Positions 1 through 7,270 of a stretch of DNA of 63,734 nt are shown here, piece after piece. The stretch is from Oscillospiraceae bacterium (GTDB taxonomy: Bacteria > Bacillota_A > Clostridia > Oscillospirales > Oscillospiraceae), in assembly GCA_015068055.1 (NCBI GenBank), contig SVLG01000004.1, forward strand, positions 1 to 63,734, read 5' to 3'. Each line of letters opens with the position of its first letter. Positions within the stretch are counted from its first letter, which is position 1. The position numbers were made by a program, and so were the translations under genes. A model generated the notes under the pieces. The model searched no databases. It was not told the DNA's origin and worked only from the letters and a program-made list of their open reading frames with translations.

Positions 1-86
1 TTGCGGCCGTTGGCGGTGGACATTCTCTTGCGGAAACCGTGCTCCTTGGAGCGCTGACGCTTCTTGGGCTGATAAGTGCGGATCAT
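1..86 (-). CDS. rpmH: 50S ribosomal protein L34, partial
   Basis: The reading frame begins [20 protein letters not shown], the canonical start of ribosomal protein L34, a small basic component of the large subunit. Only the first 28 or so residues lie in the window; the gene runs off the left edge. The ATG at 84-86 is preceded by an AAGGAAGT ribosome site. L34 usually precedes rnpA, yidD and yidC, which would lie to the left. The usual divergent dnaA is not on the right, where a pyridoxamine kinase sits instead. Confidence 0.97.
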   Translation of the reverse strand, partial: MIRTYQPKKRQRSKEHGFRKRMSTANGR

Positions 87-183
87 GTGGGACACTTCCT
101 TTCTTATTTCTCAACTATACTCGACGGTGCCTTGCACCGCAGTTGGCATAGAAAACCGACCGGTCAGGGGCCGGCAAAGATGA

Positions 184-213
184 ATTATATAGTATAAGGG
201 TGTCAAATGTCAA
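184..213 (-). promoter_or_regulatory. sigma-A-type promoter for rpmH
   Basis: On the minus strand a TTGACA (208-213) is separated by 18 bp from a TATAAT (184-189), both perfect consensus hexamers, about 100 bp upstream of the L34 start. A second TTGACA at 201-206 is too close to the -10 to be used. Confidence 0.8.
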
Positions 214-224
214 TGCTTTTTTCG

Positions 225-260
225 AAAAAACAATGCCCCCGGAATATCTCGGAGGCATTG
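225..260 (-). terminator. Rho-independent terminator after the pyridoxamine kinase gene
   Basis: Read on the minus strand, an 11-bp stem (CAATGCCTCCG with CGGGGGCATTG) is followed by six T residues. It lies 23 bp after the kinase stop codon. Confidence 0.9.
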
Positions 261-282
261 CAGGGATAACCGCAAGATATAG

Positions 283-1110
283 TTATTTGAGTGCGGCGAT
301 CAGCTCGCCAAGCATGGGTTCAAACTTGGCACCGTAGGTGTGATCGGGGTCTCCGGCGCTGTTGCGGATGCACTTCACCGCATAGTCCGCGGCAATGGCG
401 GCGGCGTCGCAGGCGCTTTTGCCCCGGAGAAGCGCGCCCACAAAGGCGCTGGCATAGATGTCGCCGGTGCCATGGCAGCTGTTGGGGAGCATCTCGTGCT
501 CATAATAGCTGTACTGCCCGCGCTCGGATACCACCACGCCGGTGCGGCCGGGGGTGTAGGAAACACCGGTAAAAACCACGTTCTTTGCGCCGAGAGCGTG
601 GAGCTTTTGGAGGAGGCTGTCGATAAAGGCGCGGTCATATTCTTTGGTGTAGGCTGTACCCGTCAGGAGGCAGGCCTCGGTAAGGTTGGGGAGGACATAG
701 TCCGCCTGTCCCACCAGCGTCTTCATGGCCTCCACAAAGTCCATGTCAAAGCCGGTGTAGAGCTTTCCGTGGTCCGCCATGGCGGGGTCCACCACCTTGA
801 TGCAGCCCTCTCCGGCGGTCCTGGCCATGATCTCCTTCACATAGTCGATCTGCCTCTGGCTGCCCAGATAGCCGGTATAGATGGCGTTAAAACGGATGCC
901 GGCGCTCTCCCAGTGGCGGCAGATGGCGGGCATGTCCTCGGTGAGATCCCGGAAGGTAAAGCCGGTGAAGCCGCCGGTGTGGGTGGAGAGGACGGCGCTG
1001 GGCAGCACGCAGGTTTCGTGCCCGCAGGCGGAGAGGATGGGCAGGGCCACCGTCAGCGAGCACTGGCCCAGACAGGAGATATCCTGTATGGTCAAAACAC
1101 GGTTATACAT
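283..1110 (-). CDS. pdxY: pyridoxamine/pyridoxal kinase, ribokinase superfamily
   Basis: This 275-residue protein phosphorylates B6 vitamers (pyridoxamine, pyridoxal) with ATP in the cytoplasm as part of vitamin B6 salvage. The N-terminus VLTIQDISCLGQCS and the substrate-loop segment LSTHTGGF are typical of the PdxY/PdxK group. Near the C-terminus, NSCHGTGDIYASAF carries the PfkB-type GTGD motif with its catalytic aspartate. The ATG at 1108-1110 has a strong AAAGGAG site. The longer open frame extending upstream to 1953 is antisense to tatD and is not used. It is a single-gene unit with its own terminator. Confidence 0.93.
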   Translation of the reverse strand: MYNRVLTIQDISCLGQCSLTVALPILSACGHETCVLPSAVLSTHTGGFTGFTFRDLTEDMPAICRHWESAGIRFNAIYTGYLGSQRQIDYVKEIMARTAGEGCIKVVDPAMADHGKLYTGFDMDFVEAMKTLVGQADYVLPNLTEACLLTGTAYTKEYDRAFIDSLLQKLHALGAKNVVFTGVSYTPGRTGVVVSERGQYSYYEHEMLPNSCHGTGDIYASAFVGALLRGKSACDAAAIAADYAVKCIRNSAGDPDHTYGAKFEPMLGELIAALK

Positions 1111-1150
1111 AAGAATCGCTCCTTTGGAGGTTTTTTCTTTATTATACACG

Positions 1151-1178
1151 GTTTTGGCTATATGAAAAGAGCCAAAAC
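1151..1178. promoter_or_regulatory. 8-bp inverted repeat upstream of pdxY, candidate operator
   Basis: GTTTTGGC (1151-1158) and GCCAAAAC (1171-1178) form a perfect inverted repeat with a 12-bp spacer. Just downstream on the minus strand is a TATAAT (1141-1146, read in reverse) that could be the kinase -10, so the repeat would cover the -35 area. Regulatory use is inference only. Confidence 0.35.
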
Positions 1179-1227
1179 GCAATGATTTTATAGGACCAGA
1201 TTCCGCGCTCCGGCGGGAAACCTTTGG

Positions 1228-1256
1228 TTGCGAAATGCGGTGAAACCCGCTATAAT
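1228..1256 (+). promoter_or_regulatory. promoter for tatD
   Basis: TTGCGA (1228-1233), a 17-bp spacer and a perfect TATAAT (1251-1256) sit 31 bp ahead of the chosen TatD start. Confidence 0.75.
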
Positions 1257-1287
1257 TCCCCCATACCACCGAATGGAGGCGCTGCCC

Positions 1288-2055
1288 ATGATTTTCGACA
1301 CCCATGCCCATTACGATGCCCACCAGTTCAACCCCGACCGCCATGAAGTCCTTGCCGCCCTGCCGGAAAAAGGGGTGCAGCTGGTGGTGAACCCTGGCTG
1401 CGACGAGGCAAGCTCCCGGATGAGCATTGAACTGGCCGCAAGGTACGACTATATTTATGCCGCCGTGGGCTGGCATCCGGAGGAATGGGAAAAGTGGGAC
1501 GAGCAGAGCATCCACACCCTTCGTGAGCTTTGCGCCGCCCCCAAGGTGGTGGCCATCGGTGAGATCGGCCTCGACTACTACTGGGATAAGGAACACAAGG
1601 AACTCCAGAAGGAGATGCTGACGGCCCAACTGAAGCTGGCCCGGGAACTCGATCTCCCTGTGATCATCCACGACCGGGAGGCTCACGAGGACTGCCTCGA
1701 CATGGTCTCCTGCTTTCCGGGGCTTCGCGGCGTGTTCCACTGCTACTCCGGCAGCGCCGAGATGGCCAAGATCCTTGTGAAGGACGGTTGGTACCTGGGC
1801 TTTGACGGGCCCATTACCTATAAAAATAATAAAAAGGCCGCCGAAGTGCTTTCCGTTGTTCCCATGGAGCGCATTCTGCTGGAGACCGACAGCCCCTACA
1901 TGGCCCCCGTGCCCCACCGGGGTAAGCGCTGCGACTCCTCGATGCTTCCGCACATGGCGGAGAAGGTGGCGGAGGTCAAGGGCCTTACGGCCGAAGAGGT
2001 GCTGCGTCTTACAAACGCCAACGGCCGGCGGCTCTTCGGCTTGGAAAAGGCTTGA
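1288..2055 (+). CDS. tatD: TatD family metal-dependent hydrolase (DNase)
   Basis: This 255-residue TIM-barrel metalloenzyme belongs to the TatD family of 3'-5' DNases acting in DNA repair and turnover. It opens with the metal-binding HAHYD motif (residues 5-9), has GEIGLDYYWD with the conserved glutamate, and carries IIHDREAHED, GVFHCYSG and LLETDSPYMAP, which supply the remaining ligands. The length matches the family. The ATG at 1288 follows a GGAGGC site. An upstream in-frame start at 1228 lies inside the promoter and is rejected. The precise substrate is not predictable. Confidence 0.95.
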   Translation: MIFDTHAHYDAHQFNPDRHEVLAALPEKGVQLVVNPGCDEASSRMSIELAARYDYIYAAVGWHPEEWEKWDEQSIHTLRELCAAPKVVAIGEIGLDYYWDKEHKELQKEMLTAQLKLARELDLPVIIHDREAHEDCLDMVSCFPGLRGVFHCYSGSAEMAKILVKDGWYLGFDGPITYKNNKKAAEVLSVVPMERILLETDSPYMAPVPHRGKRCDSSMLPHMAEKVAEVKGLTAEEVLRLTNANGRRLFGLEKA

Positions 2056-2117
2056 CAGCCCAAAGGGAAAAGGGTATAGTCAGCCTGTTACTTTAAATAA
2101 TAAAGGAGGACAAGGCG

Positions 2118-3128
2118 GTGCATTGTGTCATTCCCGAGGGCTACAGCCCCAAACTGAACGTGTACGAGACCCAGCGGGCCATTGAATTTATCAAGCGGAG
2201 CTTTCAGAAAAATCTGGGTTCGGCGCTGAATCTCAAGCGCGTGTCCGCGCCTCTCTTTGTCCGTGCCGATACCGGCCTCAACGACGATCTCAGCGGCGTG
2301 GAGCGGCCCGTGGCCTTTGATGTCCCCGCTGCCGACGGAGGCGAGTTTCAGGTGGTGCAGTCTCTGGCCAAGTGGAAGCGCTGGGCGCTGAAGGAGTATA
2401 ACTTCTACACCGGCAAGGGTCTCTACGCCGACATGAACGCCATCCGCCGGGACGAGAGCAAGCTGGACAACATCCACTCGGTCTACGTGGACCAGTGGGA
2501 CTGGGAGAAGGTCATCCTGCCCGAGCAGCGGACGGAGGAATATCTCCGCGAAACCGTCCGGCGCATCGTCACCGCCATCTGCATGACGGCGGACGAGCTG
2601 GAATGGGAGTTTCCCCAGCTGCGCAATACCCTTTGCCGTGACACGTTCTTCATCACCAGTCAGGAGCTGGAGGATCGCTACCCCGATCTCACCCCCTCCC
2701 AGCGGGAGAACGAGATCACCAAGGAGCATCCCACGGTCTTCCTGATGCAGATCGGCAAGGTGCTGCGCTCCGGCAAGCCCCACGACGGTCGCGCCCCGGA
2801 CTACGACGACTGGGAGCTCAATGGCGATATCCTTTTCCGCAACACCGTGCTGGACCGGGCCTTTGAGATCAGCTCCATGGGCATCCGCGTCTCTCCCGAG
2901 AGTCTGGATAAGCAGCTCACCCTCTCCGGCCGCAACGAGCGGCGGAGCCTGCCCTACCACAAGGCCCTTCTCAACGGGGAGCTGCCCTACTGCATCGGCG
3001 GCGGCATCGGCCAGTCCCGTCTCTGCATGCTGCTGCTGGGCTGCGCCCACATCGGCGAGGTGCAGTGCGGCGTCTGGGACCAGGAGACCCAGGCCGACTG
3101 CAAGGCGGCCGGCATCAACCTGCTGTAA
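2118..3128 (+). CDS. asnA: aspartate--ammonia ligase (asparagine synthetase A)
   Basis: This 336-residue AsnA-type enzyme makes asparagine from aspartate, ammonia and ATP. It is related to class II aminoacyl-tRNA synthetases. Characteristic stretches are YETQRAIEFIKRSF near the N-terminus, VSAPLFV, VVQSLAKWKRWAL and the C-terminal GGGIGQSRLCMLLL, a class II motif 3-like ATP-binding segment. Length equals that of bacterial AsnA (about 330). Translation starts at a GTG (2118) behind AAAGGAGG. It follows tatD by 62 bp in the same direction and ends at a strong terminator. Confidence 0.97.
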   Translation: MHCVIPEGYSPKLNVYETQRAIEFIKRSFQKNLGSALNLKRVSAPLFVRADTGLNDDLSGVERPVAFDVPAADGGEFQVVQSLAKWKRWALKEYNFYTGKGLYADMNAIRRDESKLDNIHSVYVDQWDWEKVILPEQRTEEYLRETVRRIVTAICMTADELEWEFPQLRNTLCRDTFFITSQELEDRYPDLTPSQRENEITKEHPTVFLMQIGKVLRSGKPHDGRAPDYDDWELNGDILFRNTVLDRAFEISSMGIRVSPESLDKQLTLSGRNERRSLPYHKALLNGELPYCIGGGIGQSRLCMLLLGCAHIGEVQCGVWDQETQADCKAAGINLL

Positions 3129-3134
3129 AAACGA

Positions 3135-3164
3135 AACGACCACCCGAAAGGGTGGTCGTTTTTT
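3135..3164. terminator. bidirectional terminator between asnA and the SDR gene
   Basis: An 11-bp stem (AACGACCACCC with GGGTGGTCGTT) closed by a GAAA loop is followed by T residues on the plus strand and preceded by A residues that serve the minus strand. The SDR stop codon lies at the edge of the T tract. Confidence 0.93.
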
Positions 3165-3811
3165 CAATCTTTCCACACAAAGTTGAAGTGGATGGACTCG
3201 CCGCCGTCCACCACGATGCTCTGCCCGGTGCAGAAAGTGTTCACCGCCGTGAGGAACCAGGCCCATTCGGCGATCTCCTCCGCGGTGGCCCAGCGACGAA
3301 GGGGCGTTTCCTCCATGATCTCCGCCCAGAGTGCGGGGTCGTTTACCACGCAGTCGTTGAGGGGGGTCAGCACCCCGCCGGGGTCGAGACTGTTGCAGGT
3401 GGCGCCGTATTTGGCAAGGCGCAGGGCTGCGTTTTTGGTATAGGCGATGACGCCGCCCTTACTGGCGCAGTATTCGGGGAACTCCGCCCCCGTATGGCCG
3501 CTGGCCGAGCCGATGTGCAGCACGGAGCGGATGGCGTCCTGCATGGCGTACTTTTCCGTGACGCGGATGAGGGCCTTCAGGTTGATGTCGATGTCCGCCT
3601 CATTCTGGGTACCGGCGCTGTTGATGAGGATGTTGATGCCGTCAATTTCCGGCAGCGCTTCCCGGATGTCGCAGCGGTGGTGAGTATAGTTTTCGTTTAC
3701 AATGCTGTCCGCCTGCCGGTCGATGCCGATGACCTGGTGGCCTTCCCGGAGAAAGCGCTCCGCAATGGCCCGGCCGATGCCCCGGGCGGTGCCGGTGATG
3801 AGTACCTTCAT
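3164..3811 (-). CDS. short-chain dehydrogenase/reductase (SDR) family oxidoreductase
   Basis: A 215-residue classical SDR. The Rossmann motif TGTARGIG (residues 6-13) binds NAD(P), LINSAG is the NxAG stabilising motif, and the catalytic set is a serine at 102-104 with Y114 and K118 in YCASK. Substrate is unknown. It is short for the family (usually about 250), mainly in the central helices. Its ATG overlaps the stop of the upstream VUT transporter gene (ATGA), so the two are translationally coupled. A role modifying whatever the transporter imports is possible but unproven. Confidence 0.9.
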   Translation of the reverse strand: MKVLITGTARGIGRAIAERFLREGHQVIGIDRQADSIVNENYTHHRCDIREALPEIDGINILINSAGTQNEADIDINLKALIRVTEKYAMQDAIRSVLHIGSASGHTGAEFPEYCASKGGVIAYTKNAALRLAKYGATCNSLDPGGVLTPLNDCVVNDPALWAEIMEETPLRRWATAEEIAEWAWFLTAVNTFCTGQSIVVDGGESIHFNFVWKD

Positions 3812-4545
3812 GCCGTCTCCCTCCTCATATAATCAAGATATTCCTGCCCCACATTATTCTCCCGCCAGCGGCGGCAGATGCGGTAACCCATGGGGGAGAA
3901 GAAGATCTCCATCAAAAGCTCTGCCACGGCGCCGGTGAGGGCGCACATGGCGCACTGGAGCAGCGTCCAGTGGAAGCCGTCCCAGTAACGGGGGGCGAAG
4001 TATAGGAACACGATGACGGAGAAAATGAAGTTATCCATAAACTGCCCCACAAAGGTGGAGACATAGGTGCGCACGGCATAGGCCAGCTTCCCGTGGGGAT
4101 TGCGGCAGAAGAAGCGGCCGAGGGCGTGGTTGAGACCGTTGTTGATGACGCCCGAGGACAAAAAGGCCACGGTGCTGCCCAGTAGGATGAACCAGGTGCC
4201 GCCCAGAATGCTGTCAAAGGCGCTGTAGTCCGCGGCGTTGGAGGGGATGACGCTGGCAATATAGAAAATGAGGCAGGTAAGCACATTGATGGCGGCGGCA
4301 AGCACCGTGATCTGGTTGGCGGCCTTGGGACCGAAGTGCCGGGTGATGATGTCCATGCACATGAAGGAAAGCCACGAGATCAGCATACCGCCGTCCAGCG
4401 CGATCCATGGGAGCTGCAGCAGGGTCTTGTTGGCCAACAGGTTCATGGAGATGACGCTGACCACAAAGAGCGTCACCACCGTGGCGGGGACGCTGCGCAG
4501 CAAGATGGCAAGGCCGGCCTGTTCCCGGCGCAGGTAGTCTTTCAC
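3808..4545 (-). CDS. VUT family membrane protein, putative queuosine-precursor transporter
   Basis: A 245-residue protein with about six hydrophobic segments and the Vut_1/YhhQ signature region MDIITRHFGPKAANQ. Family members import queuosine precursors (preQ0, preQ1 or queuine) in the ECF or stand-alone form. Translation begins at a GTG (4543-4545) behind GAGGAAGG. It lies 25 bp downstream of the XRE regulator gene with no terminator between, and overlaps the SDR gene by 4 bp, which suggests an XRE-VUT-SDR operon. No preQ1 riboswitch is visible upstream, unlike many Firmicute homologues. Confidence 0.82.
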   Translation of the reverse strand: MKDYLRREQAGLAILLRSVPATVVTLFVVSVISMNLLANKTLLQLPWIALDGGMLISWLSFMCMDIITRHFGPKAANQITVLAAAINVLTCLIFYIASVIPSNAADYSAFDSILGGTWFILLGSTVAFLSSGVINNGLNHALGRFFCRNPHGKLAYAVRTYVSTFVGQFMDNFIFSVIVFLYFAPRYWDGFHWTLLQCAMCALTGAVAELLMEIFFSPMGYRICRRWRENNVGQEYLDYMRRETA

Positions 4546-4570
4546 GTTGAAAACCTTCCTCTTTGGATTA

Positions 4571-4789
4571 TTATTTCAAAGACCGCGGGCTGTCTGTAAG
4601 ACCAAGGAGCCAGTCCAGCGAAATATTATAATGCCGGGCAAGGATGATGAACTTATCCACACCCATCATCTGTGTACCGGTTTCCCATTTGCTTACCTGT
4701 TGTCTGGTGGTTTTCAGAAGTTGTGCAACGTCTGATTGGGTGAGGTCATGATCCTCACGGATCTGCTTGAGCCGTTCAAAGTATTCCAT
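4571..4789 (-). CDS. XRE-family helix-turn-helix transcriptional regulator
   Basis: A 72-residue protein made almost entirely of a Cro/C1-type helix-turn-helix: LTQSDVAQLLKTTRQQVSKW forms the two recognition-region helices, and ISLDWLLGLTD is the usual C-terminal cap. It likely represses its own divergent promoter region, which holds three ATAAGRTGC repeats. The gene is noticeably more AT-rich than its neighbours, which suggests transfer. RBS AGGAGGTGCGG lies directly before the ATG. Confidence 0.9.
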   Translation of the reverse strand: MEYFERLKQIREDHDLTQSDVAQLLKTTRQQVSKWETGTQMMGVDKFIILARHYNISLDWLLGLTDSPRSLK

Positions 4790-4823
4790 ACCGCACCTCC
4801 TTATAATAAAATTATAACATGAA

Positions 4824-4889
4824 CTCTATAAGATGCGCTTGACGTGCGCCTCATAAGGTGCTAATATAATAATGCACCTTATAAGATGC
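4824..4889. promoter_or_regulatory. divergent promoter region with triple operator repeat
   Basis: Three direct copies of ATAAGRTGC lie at 4828-4836, 4853-4861 and 4881-4889 (25 and 28 bp apart). The third is part of a 16-bp near-palindrome, GCACCTTATAAGATGC (4874-4889). A plus-strand promoter fits TTGACG (4839-4844), 17 bp, TAATAT (4862-4867), so the second copy fills the spacer and the third sits at the start site. A minus-strand TATAAT for the XRE gene lies at 4812-4817. The geometry is that of an autoregulated XRE operator. Confidence 0.7.
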
Positions 4890-4902
4890 TTTGGAGGTTG
4901 TC

Positions 4903-5187
4903 ATGCAAAGTGTTTTTATGCTGTGGAATGGAGAGATTGAGCCTATTCTCAGTTCGGGAAAAAATCATCCCGAATTAAAACAGCTGCTTGAACTGTCGGA
5001 TCGGCATTATCGAAGGCTCGCAGAGGTGTTGGGCGGGGAAGCGGAGACGTTGGAAAAGTATAAAGATGCTCTGGAAGAATACATAGCCATCAGCCGGGAA
5101 CGGGCGTTTTTAAGTGGATTTTCTCTTGGCCAGCGCTTTTTTGCGGAAGCGTTGGCCGAGACGGAGAGGATGGGGGAACTGCGGTGA
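4903..5187 (+). CDS. hypothetical protein, DUF6809-like
   Basis: A 94-residue, mostly helical acidic protein without membrane segments. The pattern (an N-terminal LWNGEIEP-like segment, a central helix of heptad character, and SGFSLGQRFFAEAL near the C-terminus) resembles DUF6809 proteins of Clostridia, which have no known function. Start chosen at the ATG 4903, behind GGAGG (4893-4897). The in-frame TTG at 4891 overlaps that site. It is expressed divergently from the XRE regulator across the shared operator and is likely its target. Confidence 0.7.
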   Translation: MQSVFMLWNGEIEPILSSGKNHPELKQLLELSDRHYRRLAEVLGGEAETLEKYKDALEEYIAISRERAFLSGFSLGQRFFAEALAETERMGELR

Positions 5188-5266
5188 GCGCGTTCATATA
5201 AAAAACTACCAAAGTACCGCGATCCGTGCTATACTGACTTAAACTTACAGGAAAGGTTGTGGCGCC

Positions 5267-7114
5267 ATGGCGGGCGGTATGCGGGGGCTTGGCCCCAGAG
5301 GATTTCTGACAGACGAGGAAAAGGCAAATATGCCCAAGGTGAGCTGGGCGCTCATCAAACGCATCCTCTCCTATCTTGTACCCTACTGGCCGCAGTTTCT
5401 GATGGTCTTTGCGGCCATCCTGCTCTCGGCGGCGGTGGGTCTGCTGCCCAGCATCATCACCGGCCGGGTGGTGGACGAGGCGCTGGTGGGCAAGGATATG
5501 CGCCTTCTCATCCAGCTGCTGCTGGCGGCCTTTGCCACGCTGACCGTCTCGCAGCTCATCGGTGTGCTGGAGAGCTATATCAATGCCTGGATTTCCCAGC
5601 GCATTATCTATGACATGAAAAACGAGATGTACGACCATCTCCAGCATATGCCCCATTCCTTCTTCACCACCGAGAAGCAGGGTGATATCATCACCCGTAT
5701 GAACACGGACATCTCCGGTGTCAGTTCCGTGATCTCCGGGACGCTGGCCAGTGTGGTCAACAACGTGGCCACGGTCACCACAACGCTGGTGGCTCTGCTC
5801 ACCATGAGCTGGCAGCTGGCTCTGGTGGGTATTCTGGTGATTCCGCTGCTGGTGCTGCCCAGCCGCAGCGTAGGCCGCAGCCGCTGGCAGCTCCTCACCG
5901 AGAGTCAGGCCAAGCAGGACGAGATGAACCAGCTGATCAACGAAAACCTCAGCGTCAGCGGCTCCCTGCTGGTGAAGCTTTTTACCCGGGAGAACACGGA
6001 ATATGCCCGCTTTGAAAAGGTCAACAGCGAGGTAACCGCTCTTGCCATGCGCGAGCAGCGCAGCGGCAAGTGGTTCCGCATGGTTATGGGTATGTTTACC
6101 CAGATAGGCCCCCTGCTCATCTACTTTGCCGGCGGCTGGCTGATCATTGCCAAAGCCGACCCCACGCTTACCGTGGGTACCATCACCGCCACCGTGGCGC
6201 TGGTGAACCGGCTGTATCGGCCGGTGGAGTCCCTGCTCAACATTCAGGTGGACTTCACCCGCTCTCTGGCCCTCTTTACCCGCATCTTTGATTACTTCGA
6301 CAAGGAGCAGACCATCACCTCCCCCCGTCATGGCTGCACCCCGGATATCCGGAAAAAGGACATTGTCTTCGACCATGTGTCCTTTTCCTATGACCAGAAG
6401 GACCCCCTGCTCACCGATATCCACTTCACCGTCCCCGGCGGCAAGATGTATGCCATCGTGGGCCCCTCCGGCTCCGGCAAGTCCACCGTGGTGAACCTCA
6501 TCCCCCGGCTTTACGATGTGGTGGGGGGCAGCGTATCCGTAGCCGGCCACGATGTCCGGGAGTTTGATCTGGCGTATCTCCGGGGCAACATCGGCGTGGT
6601 GACCCAGGAGAGCTACTTCTTCAACGGCAGCATCCGGGAGAACCTCCTCTATGCCAAACCCAACGCTTCCCAGAAGCAGATCGAGGCGGCCTGCCGCATG
6701 GCCAGCATCCATGACTTCATTGTCTCCCAGCCTCTGGGCTACGACACCCCTGTGGGCAACCGGGGGCTGAAGCTCTCCGGCGGCGAGAAGCAGCGGCTGA
6801 GTCTTGCCCGGGTGATTTTGAAGGATCCGAAGATCCTCATTCTGGATGAGGCCACCTCGGCGCTGGACTCTATCTCCGAAAATGCCATCCAGACAGCGCT
6901 GGAGCATCTGATGGAGGATCGCACCAGCATCGTCATTGCCCACCGGCTCTCCACCATCCTCAAGGCCGACCGTATTCTGGTGGTCAAGGGCGGCGTTATT
7001 GCCGAGCAGGGCACCCACGAGGAACTGCTGGAGCTGGACGGCGTGTACCGGGATCTCTACGAGACCCAGTTCCGACTGGTCCTGGACGCCGAACAGGATA
7101 AAGACGGGGAATGA
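5267..7114 (+). CDS. ABC transporter, fused permease and ATP-binding protein (type IV exporter)
   Basis: A 615-residue half-transporter: six transmembrane helices in the N-terminal ~330 residues, then a nucleotide-binding domain with Walker A GPSGSGKS near residue 399, Q-loop TQESYFF, signature LSGGEKQR near 503, Walker B ILILDEATSALD and switch histidine in IAHRLSTI. It resembles the MsbA/LmrA multidrug-type exporters and probably works as a homodimer, substrate unknown. ATG 5267 follows GGAAAGG. The weak promoter carries TATACT at about 5229. The stop codon overlaps the start of a transposase remnant (ATGA). Confidence 0.95.
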   Translation: MAGGMRGLGPRGFLTDEEKANMPKVSWALIKRILSYLVPYWPQFLMVFAAILLSAAVGLLPSIITGRVVDEALVGKDMRLLIQLLLAAFATLTVSQLIGVLESYINAWISQRIIYDMKNEMYDHLQHMPHSFFTTEKQGDIITRMNTDISGVSSVISGTLASVVNNVATVTTTLVALLTMSWQLALVGILVIPLLVLPSRSVGRSRWQLLTESQAKQDEMNQLINENLSVSGSLLVKLFTRENTEYARFEKVNSEVTALAMREQRSGKWFRMVMGMFTQIGPLLIYFAGGWLIIAKADPTLTVGTITATVALVNRLYRPVESLLNIQVDFTRSLALFTRIFDYFDKEQTITSPRHGCTPDIRKKDIVFDHVSFSYDQKDPLLTDIHFTVPGGKMYAIVGPSGSGKSTVVNLIPRLYDVVGGSVSVAGHDVREFDLAYLRGNIGVVTQESYFFNGSIRENLLYAKPNASQKQIEAACRMASIHDFIVSQPLGYDTPVGNRGLKLSGGEKQRLSLARVILKDPKILILDEATSALDSISENAIQTALEHLMEDRTSIVIAHRLSTILKADRILVVKGGVIAEQGTHEELLELDGVYRDLYETQFRLVLDAEQDKDGE

Positions 7115-7233
7115 AGCGCATCCGTCTGCCTCATTATGATTACAGCAGCCCGGGATACTGTTTTCTGACCGTCTGTAAGGATAAGGCCCCGATCCTCTCC
7201 CAAATCGTAGGGCACTCCCTCCCGGGCGGGCCG
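7111..7233 (+). pseudogene. 5' fragment of a REP-associated tyrosine transposase (RAYT/Y1_Tnp)
   Basis: The first ~34 codons read RIRLPHYDYSSPGYCFLTV and then APILSQIVG, the typical start of IS200-like RAYT proteins (RLxxYDYSxxGxYFxTICT...ILxxIVG). Full proteins run to about 170-200 residues and carry HUH and catalytic tyrosine motifs, which are all missing. The frame continues through a terminator hairpin into unrelated sequence and stops at 7353. The ATG overlaps the ABC exporter stop. It is best read as a decayed insertion stump. Confidence 0.72.
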
Positions 7234-7266
7234 CAAAAAAAGGAACCCCACAGGGGTTCCTTTTTT
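7234..7266. terminator. symmetric bidirectional terminator
   Basis: Seven A residues, then AGGAACCCC, a 3-base loop, GGGGTTCCT and six T residues. It serves the ABC exporter on the plus strand and the YfcC gene on the minus strand. Confidence 0.92.
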
Positions 7267-7270
7267 ATAT

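Noticed and set aside
1..86. oriC region adjacent to rpmH
   Set aside because: The usual divergent dnaA gene is not on the right side of rpmH and no DnaA-box cluster lies in 87-283.
283..1953. 556-codon minus-strand frame extending pdxY upstream
   Set aside because: The true kinase begins at 1110 with a strong ribosome site; the extra N-terminal part is antisense to tatD.
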